From positions 806,001 through 870,000 of the forward strand of contig JAEMGR010000001.1 in assembly GCA_016458225.1 (NCBI GenBank): DNA of 64,000 nucleotides, in the 5' to 3' direction. The position numbers and the translations under genes are program-made. This document shows, piece by piece, positions 56,304-64,000 of the stretch. The notes under the pieces were generated by a model. The model worked only from the letters and a program-made list of their open reading frames with translations, made no database searches and was not told the DNA's origin. Every line of letters begins with the position of its first letter. Within the stretch, counting starts at the first letter, position 1. The stretch is from Myxococcaceae bacterium JPH2 (GTDB lineage: Bacteria > Myxococcota > Myxococcia > Myxococcales > Myxococcaceae).

Positions 56304-56927
56304 GTGACGCCGCCCTCGCTGCAACCCGAAATCGAGCCCGTGCGTACCGGGAAGGTGCCGGTCCGCGCGGGTGCGGCCGACGAGTCCGATGAGGCGTTGA
56401 TGGCGAGGTTCTGTCAGGGAGAGGCCGCGGCGTTCGATGCGCTCTTCCTGCGCTATTCGCGCCCCATCCACGGCTACCTCACCCGGGTGACGGGCAGCCC
56501 GGCGGTCGCGGAGGACCTGGCGCAGCTCACGTTCCTGTCCCTGGTGCGCGCGCGGGGCCGCTTCCAGGTGGGCGCGCGGGTGAAGCCCTGGCTGTACGCC
56601 ATCGCGACCAACGCGGCGAGGGACCACCAGCGTCGCGGTCGCCGCCCCGAGGAGCTGACCTCCGAGGGCGAGCTGCCCAGCACCATCCCCGCCGACCTGC
56701 CGGCACCGCGCGACGCGGGCCTGGAGCGCACCGTTCAGCACGCCCTCGCGCAGCTGCCAGAAGGGCAGCGCCTGCCCATCCTCATGCACCGCTTCGAGGG
56801 CATGGGCTTCGCGGAGATCGCCGAAGTGCTCGGCCTCACCGAGAGCGCGGTGAAGGTCCGCGCGCACCGGGGCTATGCGCGGCTGCGCGAACTCCTGGCC
56901 GCCCTGCGCGACGAGGTGTCGCCATGA
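56304..56927 (+). CDS. ECF-type RNA polymerase sigma factor
   Basis: 207 residues from GTG 56304. Region 2 (DALFLRYSRPIHGYLTRV ... AEDLAQLTFLSLVRA) and region 4 (QLPEGQRLPILMHRFEGMG, then FAEIAEVLGLTESAVKVRAH) are clear, with a short linker and no region 3, as in extracytoplasmic-function sigma factors. It overlaps the next gene by 4 bp, so it is translationally coupled to its anti-sigma factor. The signal it answers to is unknown. Confidence 0.92.
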   Translation: MTPPSLQPEIEPVRTGKVPVRAGAADESDEALMARFCQGEAAAFDALFLRYSRPIHGYLTRVTGSPAVAEDLAQLTFLSLVRARGRFQVGARVKPWLYAIATNAARDHQRRGRRPEELTSEGELPSTIPADLPAPRDAGLERTVQHALAQLPEGQRLPILMHRFEGMGFAEIAEVLGLTESAVKVRAHRGYARLRELLAALRDEVSP

Positions 56928-57688
56928 CGCCCGAGTGCGAGCAGGTCCTGGACCTGTTGGGCGAGCCCCTCCCCGCCCCGCTGGCCGCGCACGCCGCCGC
57001 CTGTGCGGACTGCCGTGCGCTGATGGAGGGCTTTGGCGCGTTGGAGGCGCCACCTTCACCGACACCTCCGACCTTGGAGTCCGCGCGGCGGCTCGCCCTG
57101 GCGGAGCTGGCCGCGAGCCCTCGCCCCACGCCGTGGTGGCATGAGCTGGGTCTCCTGCTGGCCGTGGACGCCGCCGTCATCGCGGCGGGGCTGCTGGCGC
57201 TGGGGCGCAAGGGGCTCGTCCTCAACGCCGCGCCCGCTCCGGTGGTGGTGGCCCTGGCGCTGCTGCTCATGCTCGTCGTGGGCGGTGGCGCGGTGCTGGC
57301 GCTGGCGCCCCTGCGCCGTCCTCGACCGTGGGTGGCCTTGGGCGTGGGCGTGGCGGGGCTCGCGGTGGCCCAGGTGCTGTGTGGCTCGGGCCTGTCGCAT
57401 CGGCCGTTCCTGTCCGGAACGCTCATCTGCCTGGGCCTGGAGGTGGGGATGTCCGTGGCGCCGCTGGCCGTCGCGCTGGTGCTGCTGCGGCGCTCGGCCT
57501 TCACCCTGGGGCGCGCGCTGGCGGCCGGACTGTCCGCCGCGGGAGCGGGCCTGCTGGTGCTGCACCTGCACTGCCCCAATGGAACGGTGGCGCACGTGCT
57601 GTGGGGCCACGTGGCGCCCTGGCTCGCGCTGGCGGGCCTGGCGGTGCTCGTGCGCTCGCGGCTCGGTTCACGCAGCTACGCGCCGTGA
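56924..57688 (+). CDS. Membrane anti-sigma factor (zinc-finger plus NrsF/DUF1109-like)
   Basis: 254 residues, ATG overlapping the sigma-factor stop (ATGA). The N-terminus has HAAACADCRAL, the HxxxCxxC zinc-finger core of ZAS-type anti-sigma factors. About six membrane helices follow (from near residue 75). The segment GAGLLVLHLHCPNGTVAHVL, with Cys and His, resembles the NrsF/DUF1109 periplasmic-side pattern, where Cys pairs sense heavy-metal or thiol stress. The gene order and overlap make it the partner of the ECF sigma factor. The combination suggests a redox or metal signal, which is inference. Confidence 0.78.
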   Translation: MTPECEQVLDLLGEPLPAPLAAHAAACADCRALMEGFGALEAPPSPTPPTLESARRLALAELAASPRPTPWWHELGLLLAVDAAVIAAGLLALGRKGLVLNAAPAPVVVALALLLMLVVGGGAVLALAPLRRPRPWVALGVGVAGLAVAQVLCGSGLSHRPFLSGTLICLGLEVGMSVAPLAVALVLLRRSAFTLGRALAAGLSAAGAGLLVLHLHCPNGTVAHVLWGHVAPWLALAGLAVLVRSRLGSRSYAP

Positions 57689-57730
57689 GCCCGGGGCGAC
57701 TGGGTTCGCTCCCGGGGCTCCGGCGTTCCG

Positions 57731-58168
57731 TCAGAGCTGCTGGAGCGCTTCCTGCGGGAAGGCGCGCGCGTCCACCTTCGGGTACCACGCCTTCACCTTG
57801 CCATCCGGCCCGATGATGACGCCCACCCGGCGCGCGTTGGCCGCCGAGGCATCGTCCGCCGCGCCATAGGCCAACCCCACCTTGCGGTCCGTGTCGCAGA
57901 GCAGCGGGAAGTTGAAGTCGAACTTCCGCGCGAAGGCCTGGTTCTCCTCGGGCGTGTCGAAGCTGATGCCCAGGATGACCGTGTCCTTCTGCTCGTACTT
58001 CGGCTTGTGGTCCCGGAAGCCGCAGCCCTCGGCCGTGCAGCCCGGGGTATCCGCCTTCGGATAGAACCAGAGCACCACGTTCTTGCCCCGGTAGTCCGCC
58101 AGCCGATGCGTTCTTCCGGTGTGGTCCTGGACGGTGAAGTCCGGAGCCGTGTCTCCTGCCTTGAGCAT
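57731..58168 (-). CDS. bcp: Thiol peroxidase of the BCP/PrxQ type
   Basis: 145 residues from ATG 58168 with GAGG 6 bases upstream; an upstream GTG frame would add about 35 unrelated residues. KADTPGCTAEGCGFRD holds the peroxidatic Cys (PGCT) and a resolving Cys five residues on, the atypical 2-Cys BCP pattern. The opening KAGDTAPDFTVQDHTG is typical of the thioredoxin fold subgroup. It reduces hydrogen peroxide and organic peroxides using thioredoxin. Length is standard. Confidence 0.92.
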   Translation of the reverse strand: MLKAGDTAPDFTVQDHTGRTHRLADYRGKNVVLWFYPKADTPGCTAEGCGFRDHKPKYEQKDTVILGISFDTPEENQAFARKFDFNFPLLCDTDRKVGLAYGAADDASAANARRVGVIIGPDGKVKAWYPKVDARAFPQEALQQL

Positions 58169-58365
58169 GCGACGCCTCGCTCGCGTGGCGGCCCGGAGCC
58201 CCGCCCCGCCTGGTGTCCGCTGACTCTCCGGGACGCCCCTCGTACCACGCCCACCTCCCCTCTCCGCTGGGGACACCCGGTCGAACTGTGGCGTGGGCGG
58301 CAGCCGACCAGCCCGCTCACCAAGTCACTTGAAGCCGAGGTGTTCCTGGCTTAGTGGGAGCACAA

Positions 58366-60480
58366 ATGAACACCGATGAACCTCCGCCGGACCAACGCGC
58401 CCGCCTGCGCGCCCTGCGGACCCGCCTCCGCTCGGACCTGCGGCGTTTCACCCATGCCGCGCTCCAAGCCTCCAACCGGCTTCGCCTGCCGGGGCCCTCG
58501 GTGCTCCCCATCGCGGGCGCGGTGGTGGGGCTCTACAGCGGACTGGCCGCGGGCATCTTCGCCAACCTCATCGGCGTGGTGAGCGGCGTGGCCTTCGGGG
58601 CCGCGGACCTGGCGCACGCGCTGCAACCGGGCTCGCAGCAGCTGCGCTCGCTGGTGGAGGCGTTCTCCCAGGCACGGTGGCACTTCGAATACATGCTGGT
58701 GGGCGCGCCGCTCGCGCTGGGCGCCCTGGCGGTGGCGCGAGTCATCGAGCCGGGCGGCCCCCGCGACGAGGTGAAGCGCCGGCTGCGGCTGCTCTCGTTG
58801 CTGACGCTGGGCGCCCTGTCGCTCTACTACCCGCTCGTCGCGCTGGCGGCCATCAACAGCGTGTTCGGCCACTCGCACGACCTGCCGAGCTTGCTGCCCA
58901 CGCTGCCCTGGTGGGTGATGTTGCTGTCCCCCATGCTGGGCGGCCTCGCGGTGGGGCGCCTGCTGAGAGATAGACCGGAGACGCACGGCCACGGCGTCCC
59001 CGAGGTGGTCCGCGCGGTGAAGAGCGGCGCCAACATGGTGCCCGCGGACCGAGGGCTGCTGAAGCTCATCGCCTCCGCCATCACCATCGGCAGCGGCGGC
59101 TCGGGCGGACGCGAGGGGCCCATCGTCTATGGCGGCGCGGCGTTCGCGTCCACCGTGGGCCGGGTGCTGGGCTTCAGCCGCAAGGAGCTGGCCATCCTGC
59201 TGGCGTGTGGGGCGGGCGCGGGCATCTCGGCGTCCTTCAACGCGCCCATCGCGGGCGCGGTGTTCGCGATGGAGATCATCCTGCGCGAGTTCGAGCTGCG
59301 CGTGTTCTCGCCCATCATCCTCGCCAGCGTGGCGGGGACGCTGGTGAGCCGGGGCGTCCTGGGCGAGGCGCCCATGATTCACCACGTCGACTACGAACTC
59401 ATCAGCGGCGCCGAGGTCTTCGCCTACGCGGGGCTGGGTATCGGCTGCGGCCTGTTGGCCTTCACGTTCGTGCGCATGCTGCACGGGGTGGAGCACTTCT
59501 TCCACGGCCGCATGGGGGGACGGCTGTCCCCGTGGCTGGGTTCCCGGCCGCTGTCTCAGCGCGCGGCGTTGGGCGGCCTGTGCGCGGGCCTGCTCGCCAT
59601 GGTGAGCCCCACGGTGTGGGGCAGCGGGCACGACTACATCAACCTCGCGGCGGTGGGAAAACTGCCCTTCTTCTTCCTCGTCGCCGCGTGCGTGCTCAAG
59701 CTGGTGGCCACGTCCATCACCATCGGCTCGGGGGGCTCGGGCGGGACGTTCTTCCCGGCGGCCGTCATCGGCGCCATGGCGGGCGGCGCGTTCGGCACGT
59801 TGGTGCACTACCTCTTCCCCGCGAGCACCGGCCCGAGCGGCGCCTACGCCATCGTCGGAATGGGCGGCGCGGTGGCGGCGCTCACCCGAGGCCCGCTCAC
59901 CGGCATGATGATGCTGTACGAGCTGAGCGGCAGCCACGACATCATCCTGCCGCTCATGGTGACGTGCACCATCGCGTCCGCGCTCTGCCACTACCTCACC
60001 GAGCGCAAGGCGCCCAAGGTCGAGAGCGACCAGGACCTGCTCCAGGCCACGCCCGTGCGCGCGCTGATGTCCGAGCAGGTGCCCGTGCCCGCGGGCACTC
60101 CGCTGCGCCCGCTGACGGACCTGCTGCTCACCGCCGAGGCGGGCACCCTCCCCGTGCTCGACACCGAGGGCCGCGTCTACGGCACCGTGCAGGTGGAGCA
60201 GCTCCGCGAGGTGTGGCGCGACGAGTCCGTCTATCCGCTGCTCGTGGCGAGTGACCTGGCGCGCAAGCTGCCCTCGCTCGCGCCGGACACGGACCTGGCC
60301 CAGGCGCTGCGGACGATGGACCAGGAGGACGTGGACGCCCTGCCGGTGAGCCGCGCGCCCGGCGCGGAAACGTGCGGCCTGCTCACCCGCGCCGCCGTGC
60401 GCCGCTTCCTCTTCGCGCAGCACACCCGAGCCCACGCGCAAGGGGACGCGCCCATCACTCCAGCGGAGGCCCGCCACTGA
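58366..60480 (+). CDS. CLC-family chloride channel/antiporter with CBS domains
   Basis: 704 residues from ATG 58366 (GGGAG 6 bases upstream, inside an alternative GTG start at 58354). About ten to twelve helices with the CLC signatures: GHGVPEV (replacing the usual GSGIP), GSGGSGGREGPIVYGG (gating Glu near 249), and GSGGSGGTFFPAAVIG (near 460). Two CBS modules follow the membrane part (LMSEQVPVPAGTPLRPL and LAQALRTMDQEDVDALPVS). CLC proteins move chloride or exchange it for protons. The Ser of the selectivity filter reads His here. A 9-bp hairpin lies after the stop. Confidence 0.9.
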   Translation: MNTDEPPPDQRARLRALRTRLRSDLRRFTHAALQASNRLRLPGPSVLPIAGAVVGLYSGLAAGIFANLIGVVSGVAFGAADLAHALQPGSQQLRSLVEAFSQARWHFEYMLVGAPLALGALAVARVIEPGGPRDEVKRRLRLLSLLTLGALSLYYPLVALAAINSVFGHSHDLPSLLPTLPWWVMLLSPMLGGLAVGRLLRDRPETHGHGVPEVVRAVKSGANMVPADRGLLKLIASAITIGSGGSGGREGPIVYGGAAFASTVGRVLGFSRKELAILLACGAGAGISASFNAPIAGAVFAMEIILREFELRVFSPIILASVAGTLVSRGVLGEAPMIHHVDYELISGAEVFAYAGLGIGCGLLAFTFVRMLHGVEHFFHGRMGGRLSPWLGSRPLSQRAALGGLCAGLLAMVSPTVWGSGHDYINLAAVGKLPFFFLVAACVLKLVATSITIGSGGSGGTFFPAAVIGAMAGGAFGTLVHYLFPASTGPSGAYAIVGMGGAVAALTRGPLTGMMMLYELSGSHDIILPLMVTCTIASALCHYLTERKAPKVESDQDLLQATPVRALMSEQVPVPAGTPLRPLTDLLLTAEAGTLPVLDTEGRVYGTVQVEQLREVWRDESVYPLLVASDLARKLPSLAPDTDLAQALRTMDQEDVDALPVSRAPGAETCGLLTRAAVRRFLFAQHTRAHAQGDAPITPAEARH

Positions 60481-60506
60481 CCGGTCGCGTCATGTCAGGA
60501 ACCGGT

Positions 60507-60527
60507 GCGCGCAGGCATCCTGCGCGC
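60507..60527 (+). promoter_or_regulatory. Hairpin just before the alpha-solenoid gene
   Basis: A perfect 9-bp stem (60507-60515 with 60519-60527) with a 3-base loop ends two bases before the ATG at 60530. It could end transcription from the CLC gene or cover the ribosome-binding region of the next gene; no other ribosome site is visible there. Confidence 0.5.
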
Positions 60528-60529
60528 CC

Positions 60530-63500
60530 ATGCCTGACGCCGCCCTGCGCGCCCTCCACGCCGAGCTGTCCTCCCTCCCCCACGATGCCCGCGTGCGACG
60601 GATGGTCGAGTTGGGGCGCGGAGCGAGGACGCGAGAGACGGACCGCTCGCTGCTCGACACCCTGAGCCTGGGCTCCGCCTACGAGCGACGGCTCGCGCTG
60701 GTCGCCCAGTTCACCTGGAAGGACGGAGGCCGCGTGCTCCGGGCCACCGCGGATGTCTCCTCCCGCATCCGGGCCCTGGCGTTCCTGCTCGTTCCGAAGG
60801 TCTGTGACGACCTCCAGGCGCTGGAGGCTCTCAAGATGGCGCACGCAATGCGCCGCGAGGGGCAACTGCTACTGGGCCTGGTGAAGCGACAGCGCCAGAG
60901 CGTCGTCGATGCGTACCTCGACTGGTTGACGACCCAGCATGGCGTCCATGGGTTCGCCGATGTCGTCCCCCTCGCTTCCGCCGTGGGACTCCGCAAGCAT
61001 CTGCCCCGCGCGCTGGAGCGGCCGAGCCGCCGCTTCTGGGCGAGACTGGCGCGCTTCGCTCCCACCGCCTTGAGTGACGTGCTCGCCGAGCAGCTCCGCG
61101 CGGTGGAGGGCGTGCCGGATCCGGTGACGCGCCAGCTCCTCGACACCTATCTCGCGCGCATCGCGGACCAGGCACCCACGGCGGGCCTCACGCTCGCTGA
61201 CCTGCTTCTGTCCCGTGGCGTCCATCTGTCCGCGCCGACCTGGAGGCGGCTGGCGGAACATCAGCCCGTGCAGACCGTTGCACTCCTCCAGCGGCATGCG
61301 GCCGTTCCCACTCCGGCCGGTATCTTCGCGCGCCGCGCGCATGCGCTGGACGTCGCGGCCCTTCAGTGGCTGGTCATGAATCAGCCCGCTTCACTGGGCG
61401 ACGCGAGGCTCCTGCTCGAAAAGCTCCCCGAGACCGTTTGCGTCGCCGTCGCCGAGGCCTGGTGCGCCGCGGTGGAACTCGCGCCGGCATGGGGCACCCA
61501 CTTGCTGAAGCGGATTCCTGAGGGCGCGGAGCGTGACCGCGTCTACGCGCGCTGGAGCCGCGCGATGCAGAACGCCGACGGCATCGTCGCGCTCGAAGCG
61601 CTGGACGCCCTGCCCGAATCCCTGAGGGAGCGAGAAGCGCGCCGCCACATGCGCGATGTCGTCGCGCTGGAGCCGTCACCGCAAACTCGCATTCCCTATG
61701 CGTGGCTGCTGCCCTGGGACGAGGCGTTGGACGTGCTCCAGCCCTACCTGGGTCACCCCGAGGGTTCGGTGCGAGGACTGGCTTTGGCGGCGCTCCTGTC
61801 CATCCCCAGCCTGCGTCCGGACGCCCCCGAGGTGGTGGATGCCGCGCTGGCGATGATCCTCTCGAGGAAGAACGAGCAGGACACCGTGCGGCGCGTGATG
61901 TTGCACCTGCCCACGAGCTGGCCCCGCAGGGCCTTCCGTCCCGAACACACGAAAGCCATCGGTCAGATTCTGCGGGACGCGCTCGACGCCGCGGACCTCT
62001 CCTATCAGGCCGCGTTCAGCGCCGAGCAGCTCCTCATCCGCACCTTCCGGCTGGATGCCGAGTGGGGCGCGCGCTGGCTGGGCACCTTCATCAAGGAGCG
62101 TGGTGGCATCGAGGAGCCGAACCTGGGCGAGCACCTCTCCGATGAGGACCTACGCCTGACAGCACCGCAATTGCTCACGATCGCTCGCGCATGGTCCAAG
62201 CGCGGACGCGGCGAAGCCATGCTCGGACTTGCCTCGAGCCTGGGCTCACGCATCGCGCTCGTCGCGGGTCTGCAAGAGCTGCTCGAGTCCGTGCGCGACA
62301 CCACCCGTTCATACGTGTTGGCACTCGGCCTCACGCGCGGGATGGCGAAGAACGACCGTCCCCGCTTCGAGGCGAGTCTGGGCGCGACGATGCGGCGCTG
62401 GTTCGACCAGGGTTGGGAGCAGAACATCGTCGAACTGGCATCGAGCGAGCCGAAAAGCCAAGCCCTCCACCCGGAGCTGATCGCGGGCTTGGAGCGCGTT
62501 GCCCTGCACCTGGGCAACCACTCGGAGAGCGCCCTGATGGCGATGCGGCGCTTCGCGGTGCAGTCGTTCGACATGCTGGTCCCTCGCCTGCTGAAGCAGG
62601 ATGCCAGCACCATCCAGTTCTCGGTCGTCCGCGACCACTTGCACAGGCGGAGGCAGGACCTTCTGGGGCCGTACCTGGACGGCCCGGTCATCCACGGCAA
62701 GTTCGCCACGGGCACGACGCGATGGCTGCTGCCCTTCGATGCGGACTTCTTCCGATGGACCGAGGCGCAATGCACCGCATACTCGCGCGCGCTCGCGGAG
62801 GTGTGCGCGGATCCGGAGCGCGACACGCCGGCATTGCTGACCGCGGTGACTCGGATGGCCGCGCTCGACTGGGCGCCCATGGAGGGCCTGTGCGCCCTGG
62901 TGAACGACTCACGGCCGGTGGTGCAGGAGCGTGCCCTTCGGGTGATGGCGCGTTGTGACCAGGGGCAGGGGGCGCCCACGCTGGTGCGCAGTCTGGAGGG
63001 GAGCCTCGCGCGCATCGCCATCTATGGCCTGCGCCGCGCCTTCCATGGCATGCCTCCCGCGCGGGTGGTGGCGCTGCTGGCGGATGTTCCGCTGACGAAG
63101 GTCACCGTGGCCAAGGAGGTGGTGCGCCTATTGGGAGAGATGCGCTCGGACGCCGCCTATGCGCGCCTCGTCGAACTGGATGCGCAGCCGCTTCACCGCG
63201 ATGTGCGCATCGCCTTGCTCCGCGCCCTGTGGGACCACCTGGACCGCGAGCCGACCTGGGGAATCTTCGAACGCGCCGCCACGGGCAGCGACATGGTCAT
63301 GGCCACGCGCGTGGGAGACATCCCGGCCGACCGACTCACTGCCGAGACCGACACGCGCCTGTCCGCCGTCCTCGCCCTGGTGCTGGCGCGGCCCGAGCCG
63401 GAGGCCCGCATCGAGCTGCTTCAGCGCGCTCCCTTCTTGGCCATACGCGACCGCGCGCACGTCTTCCTGGATGCCTGCGGAACGCGGATCGCCTCGCCTT

Positions 63501-64000
63501 ATGACATCGAGGTGCAAGCCGCGACGACCGCGCTGCTCACCCGGAGTGACGAGCGCGTCATCTCGCGGCTGGAGCCGCACTTGAGGGCAGTGCTGTCCGA
63601 CCGGCGCGCGCTCCAAGTGGCGACGAGCCTGGTCCTCACGGACATGCGAGAATGGCGTCCCGTGTTCACCGAGGCCGCGCGCATCGCCGAGCGGGTCGTC
63701 AGCGAGGACCCTCGGCTCGTGGCGCTCCGCGTGCGTTGTGCCGCGGCGGGACTGGAGCCGCTGGACTTCGCCGCGCGCATCGCGGAGCTGGGGGAGGCGG
63801 GCCTGCTCGACGCCAACGCGCAAGCGGCCTGCCACGCCGAGGTGGAGCGGCTCCCGCTCGAAGCGCTGGACTCGGTGGGTGCGCGGCTCCGCGCCAGCTC
63901 CAGCGCGGAGGCCCGGCGCGTGGCGCTGGGGTGCCTCGTGCGCGACGCCGGGCCTCGGCGCGGATGGACGCCCGAGAAGCTCGCCGCGCTCGAGACGCTC
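60530..64000 (+). CDS. Large alpha-solenoid (HEAT-like) protein, 3' end cut by window
   Basis: 1157 codons are open to the window end, so the stop lies outside. The chain is a long run of helical pairs with no signal peptide or membrane helix; examples are FADVVPLASAVGLRKHLPRA, GSVRGLALAALLSIP and VVQERALRVMARC, which read as HEAT-type repeats. No catalytic motif was found. Large HEAT-type proteins usually scaffold protein complexes; the function here is unknown. Expression may be limited by a hairpin at its start. Confidence 0.8.
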   Translation, partial: MPDAALRALHAELSSLPHDARVRRMVELGRGARTRETDRSLLDTLSLGSAYERRLALVAQFTWKDGGRVLRATADVSSRIRALAFLLVPKVCDDLQALEALKMAHAMRREGQLLLGLVKRQRQSVVDAYLDWLTTQHGVHGFADVVPLASAVGLRKHLPRALERPSRRFWARLARFAPTALSDVLAEQLRAVEGVPDPVTRQLLDTYLARIADQAPTAGLTLADLLLSRGVHLSAPTWRRLAEHQPVQTVALLQRHAAVPTPAGIFARRAHALDVAALQWLVMNQPASLGDARLLLEKLPETVCVAVAEAWCAAVELAPAWGTHLLKRIPEGAERDRVYARWSRAMQNADGIVALEALDALPESLREREARRHMRDVVALEPSPQTRIPYAWLLPWDEALDVLQPYLGHPEGSVRGLALAALLSIPSLRPDAPEVVDAALAMILSRKNEQDTVRRVMLHLPTSWPRRAFRPEHTKAIGQILRDALDAADLSYQAAFSAEQLLIRTFRLDAEWGARWLGTFIKERGGIEEPNLGEHLSDEDLRLTAPQLLTIARAWSKRGRGEAMLGLASSLGSRIALVAGLQELLESVRDTTRSYVLALGLTRGMAKNDRPRFEASLGATMRRWFDQGWEQNIVELASSEPKSQALHPELIAGLERVALHLGNHSESALMAMRRFAVQSFDMLVPRLLKQDASTIQFSVVRDHLHRRRQDLLGPYLDGPVIHGKFATGTTRWLLPFDADFFRWTEAQCTAYSRALAEVCADPERDTPALLTAVTRMAALDWAPMEGLCALVNDSRPVVQERALRVMARCDQGQGAPTLVRSLEGSLARIAIYGLRRAFHGMPPARVVALLADVPLTKVTVAKEVVRLLGEMRSDAAYARLVELDAQPLHRDVRIALLRALWDHLDREPTWGIFERAATGSDMVMATRVGDIPADRLTAETDTRLSAVLALVLARPEPEARIELLQRAPFLAIRDRAHVFLDACGTRIASPYDIEVQAATTALLTRSDERVISRLEPHLRAVLSDRRALQVATSLVLTDMREWRPVFTEAARIAERVVSEDPRLVALRVRCAAAGLEPLDFAARIAELGEAGLLDANAQAACHAEVERLPLEALDSVGARLRASSSAEARRVALGCLVRDAGPRRGWTPEKLAALETL

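Noticed and set aside
58351-60477. A 708-residue minus-strand frame mirroring the CLC gene
   Set aside because: The plus frame has CLC and CBS signatures; the mirror frame is a codon-bias shadow.

Overview
The window is a stretch of high-GC chromosome that looks myxobacterial (Cystobacterineae-like). The support is the very GC-rich codon use, many lipoproteins with SxC or GC lipoboxes, long PPC-repeat lipoproteins, Cys-rich surface lipoproteins, a GvpU-family protein without a gas-vesicle cluster, and a DUF4150/TIGR02270 effector module. The species assignment is inference; no rRNA or other definitive marker is present. About 50 protein genes and one tRNA are supported.

Layout. 1-4400: end of an unknown gene, a type II sulfide:quinone oxidoreductase, a small SAM methyltransferase and a GT39/ArnT-like membrane glycosyltransferase. 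4542-12331: two large paralogous lipoproteins made almost only of PPC-like repeats (9 and 12 copies), a strong terminator, and a Cys-rich two-repeat lipoprotein. 12405-13211: a hypothetical gene flanked by a perfect 15-bp inverted repeat. 13422-15045: ahcY preceded by an S-adenosylhomocysteine riboswitch and a matching promoter. 15234-30000: mostly secreted or surface proteins (GvpU-like, M28 peptidase with a Pro-rich repeat linker, lipoproteins, a patatin-like phospholipase, a TcdA/TcdB-like glycosyltransferase with a degenerate DXD, a ChaN/Tiki-like lipoprotein, a YdeI-like protein and an alkaline-phosphatase-family enzyme). 29760-37858: a tri-haem lipoprotein, a monofunctional transglycosylase, a three-gene unit (two Cys-rich lipoproteins plus an O-antigen-ligase-like protein), and a TetR/FAD-monooxygenase pair with a palindromic operator candidate.

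38162-43497 is the most unusual block. A DUF4150 PAAR-like gene faces a four-gene run: a TIGR02270-like HEAT protein fused in frame to a thiolase-fold (KAS-like) domain that seems to lack its catalytic Cys, an AHH-motif nuclease, an Imm11/DUF1629-like protein and an Imm49-like protein. It ends beside the 3' end of a tRNA-Pro gene. I read it as a type VI secretion cargo/toxin-immunity module.

43981-64000 is mostly conserved housekeeping and signalling: a stand-alone receiver, rpe, a GAF/HD-GYP protein, pyruvate kinase, a SprT-like metalloprotein, an NFACT protein, a histone H1-like protein with a clear promoter and terminator, a GH1 beta-glucosidase, a DusB-type tRNA dihydrouridine synthase, an M50 protease with a repeat tail, an acyl-CoA desaturase, an ECF sigma/anti-sigma pair, a BCP-type peroxiredoxin, a CLC transporter and the first 1157 codons of a large alpha-solenoid protein cut by the window end. 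No CRISPR array, transposase, integrase or rRNA gene was seen.
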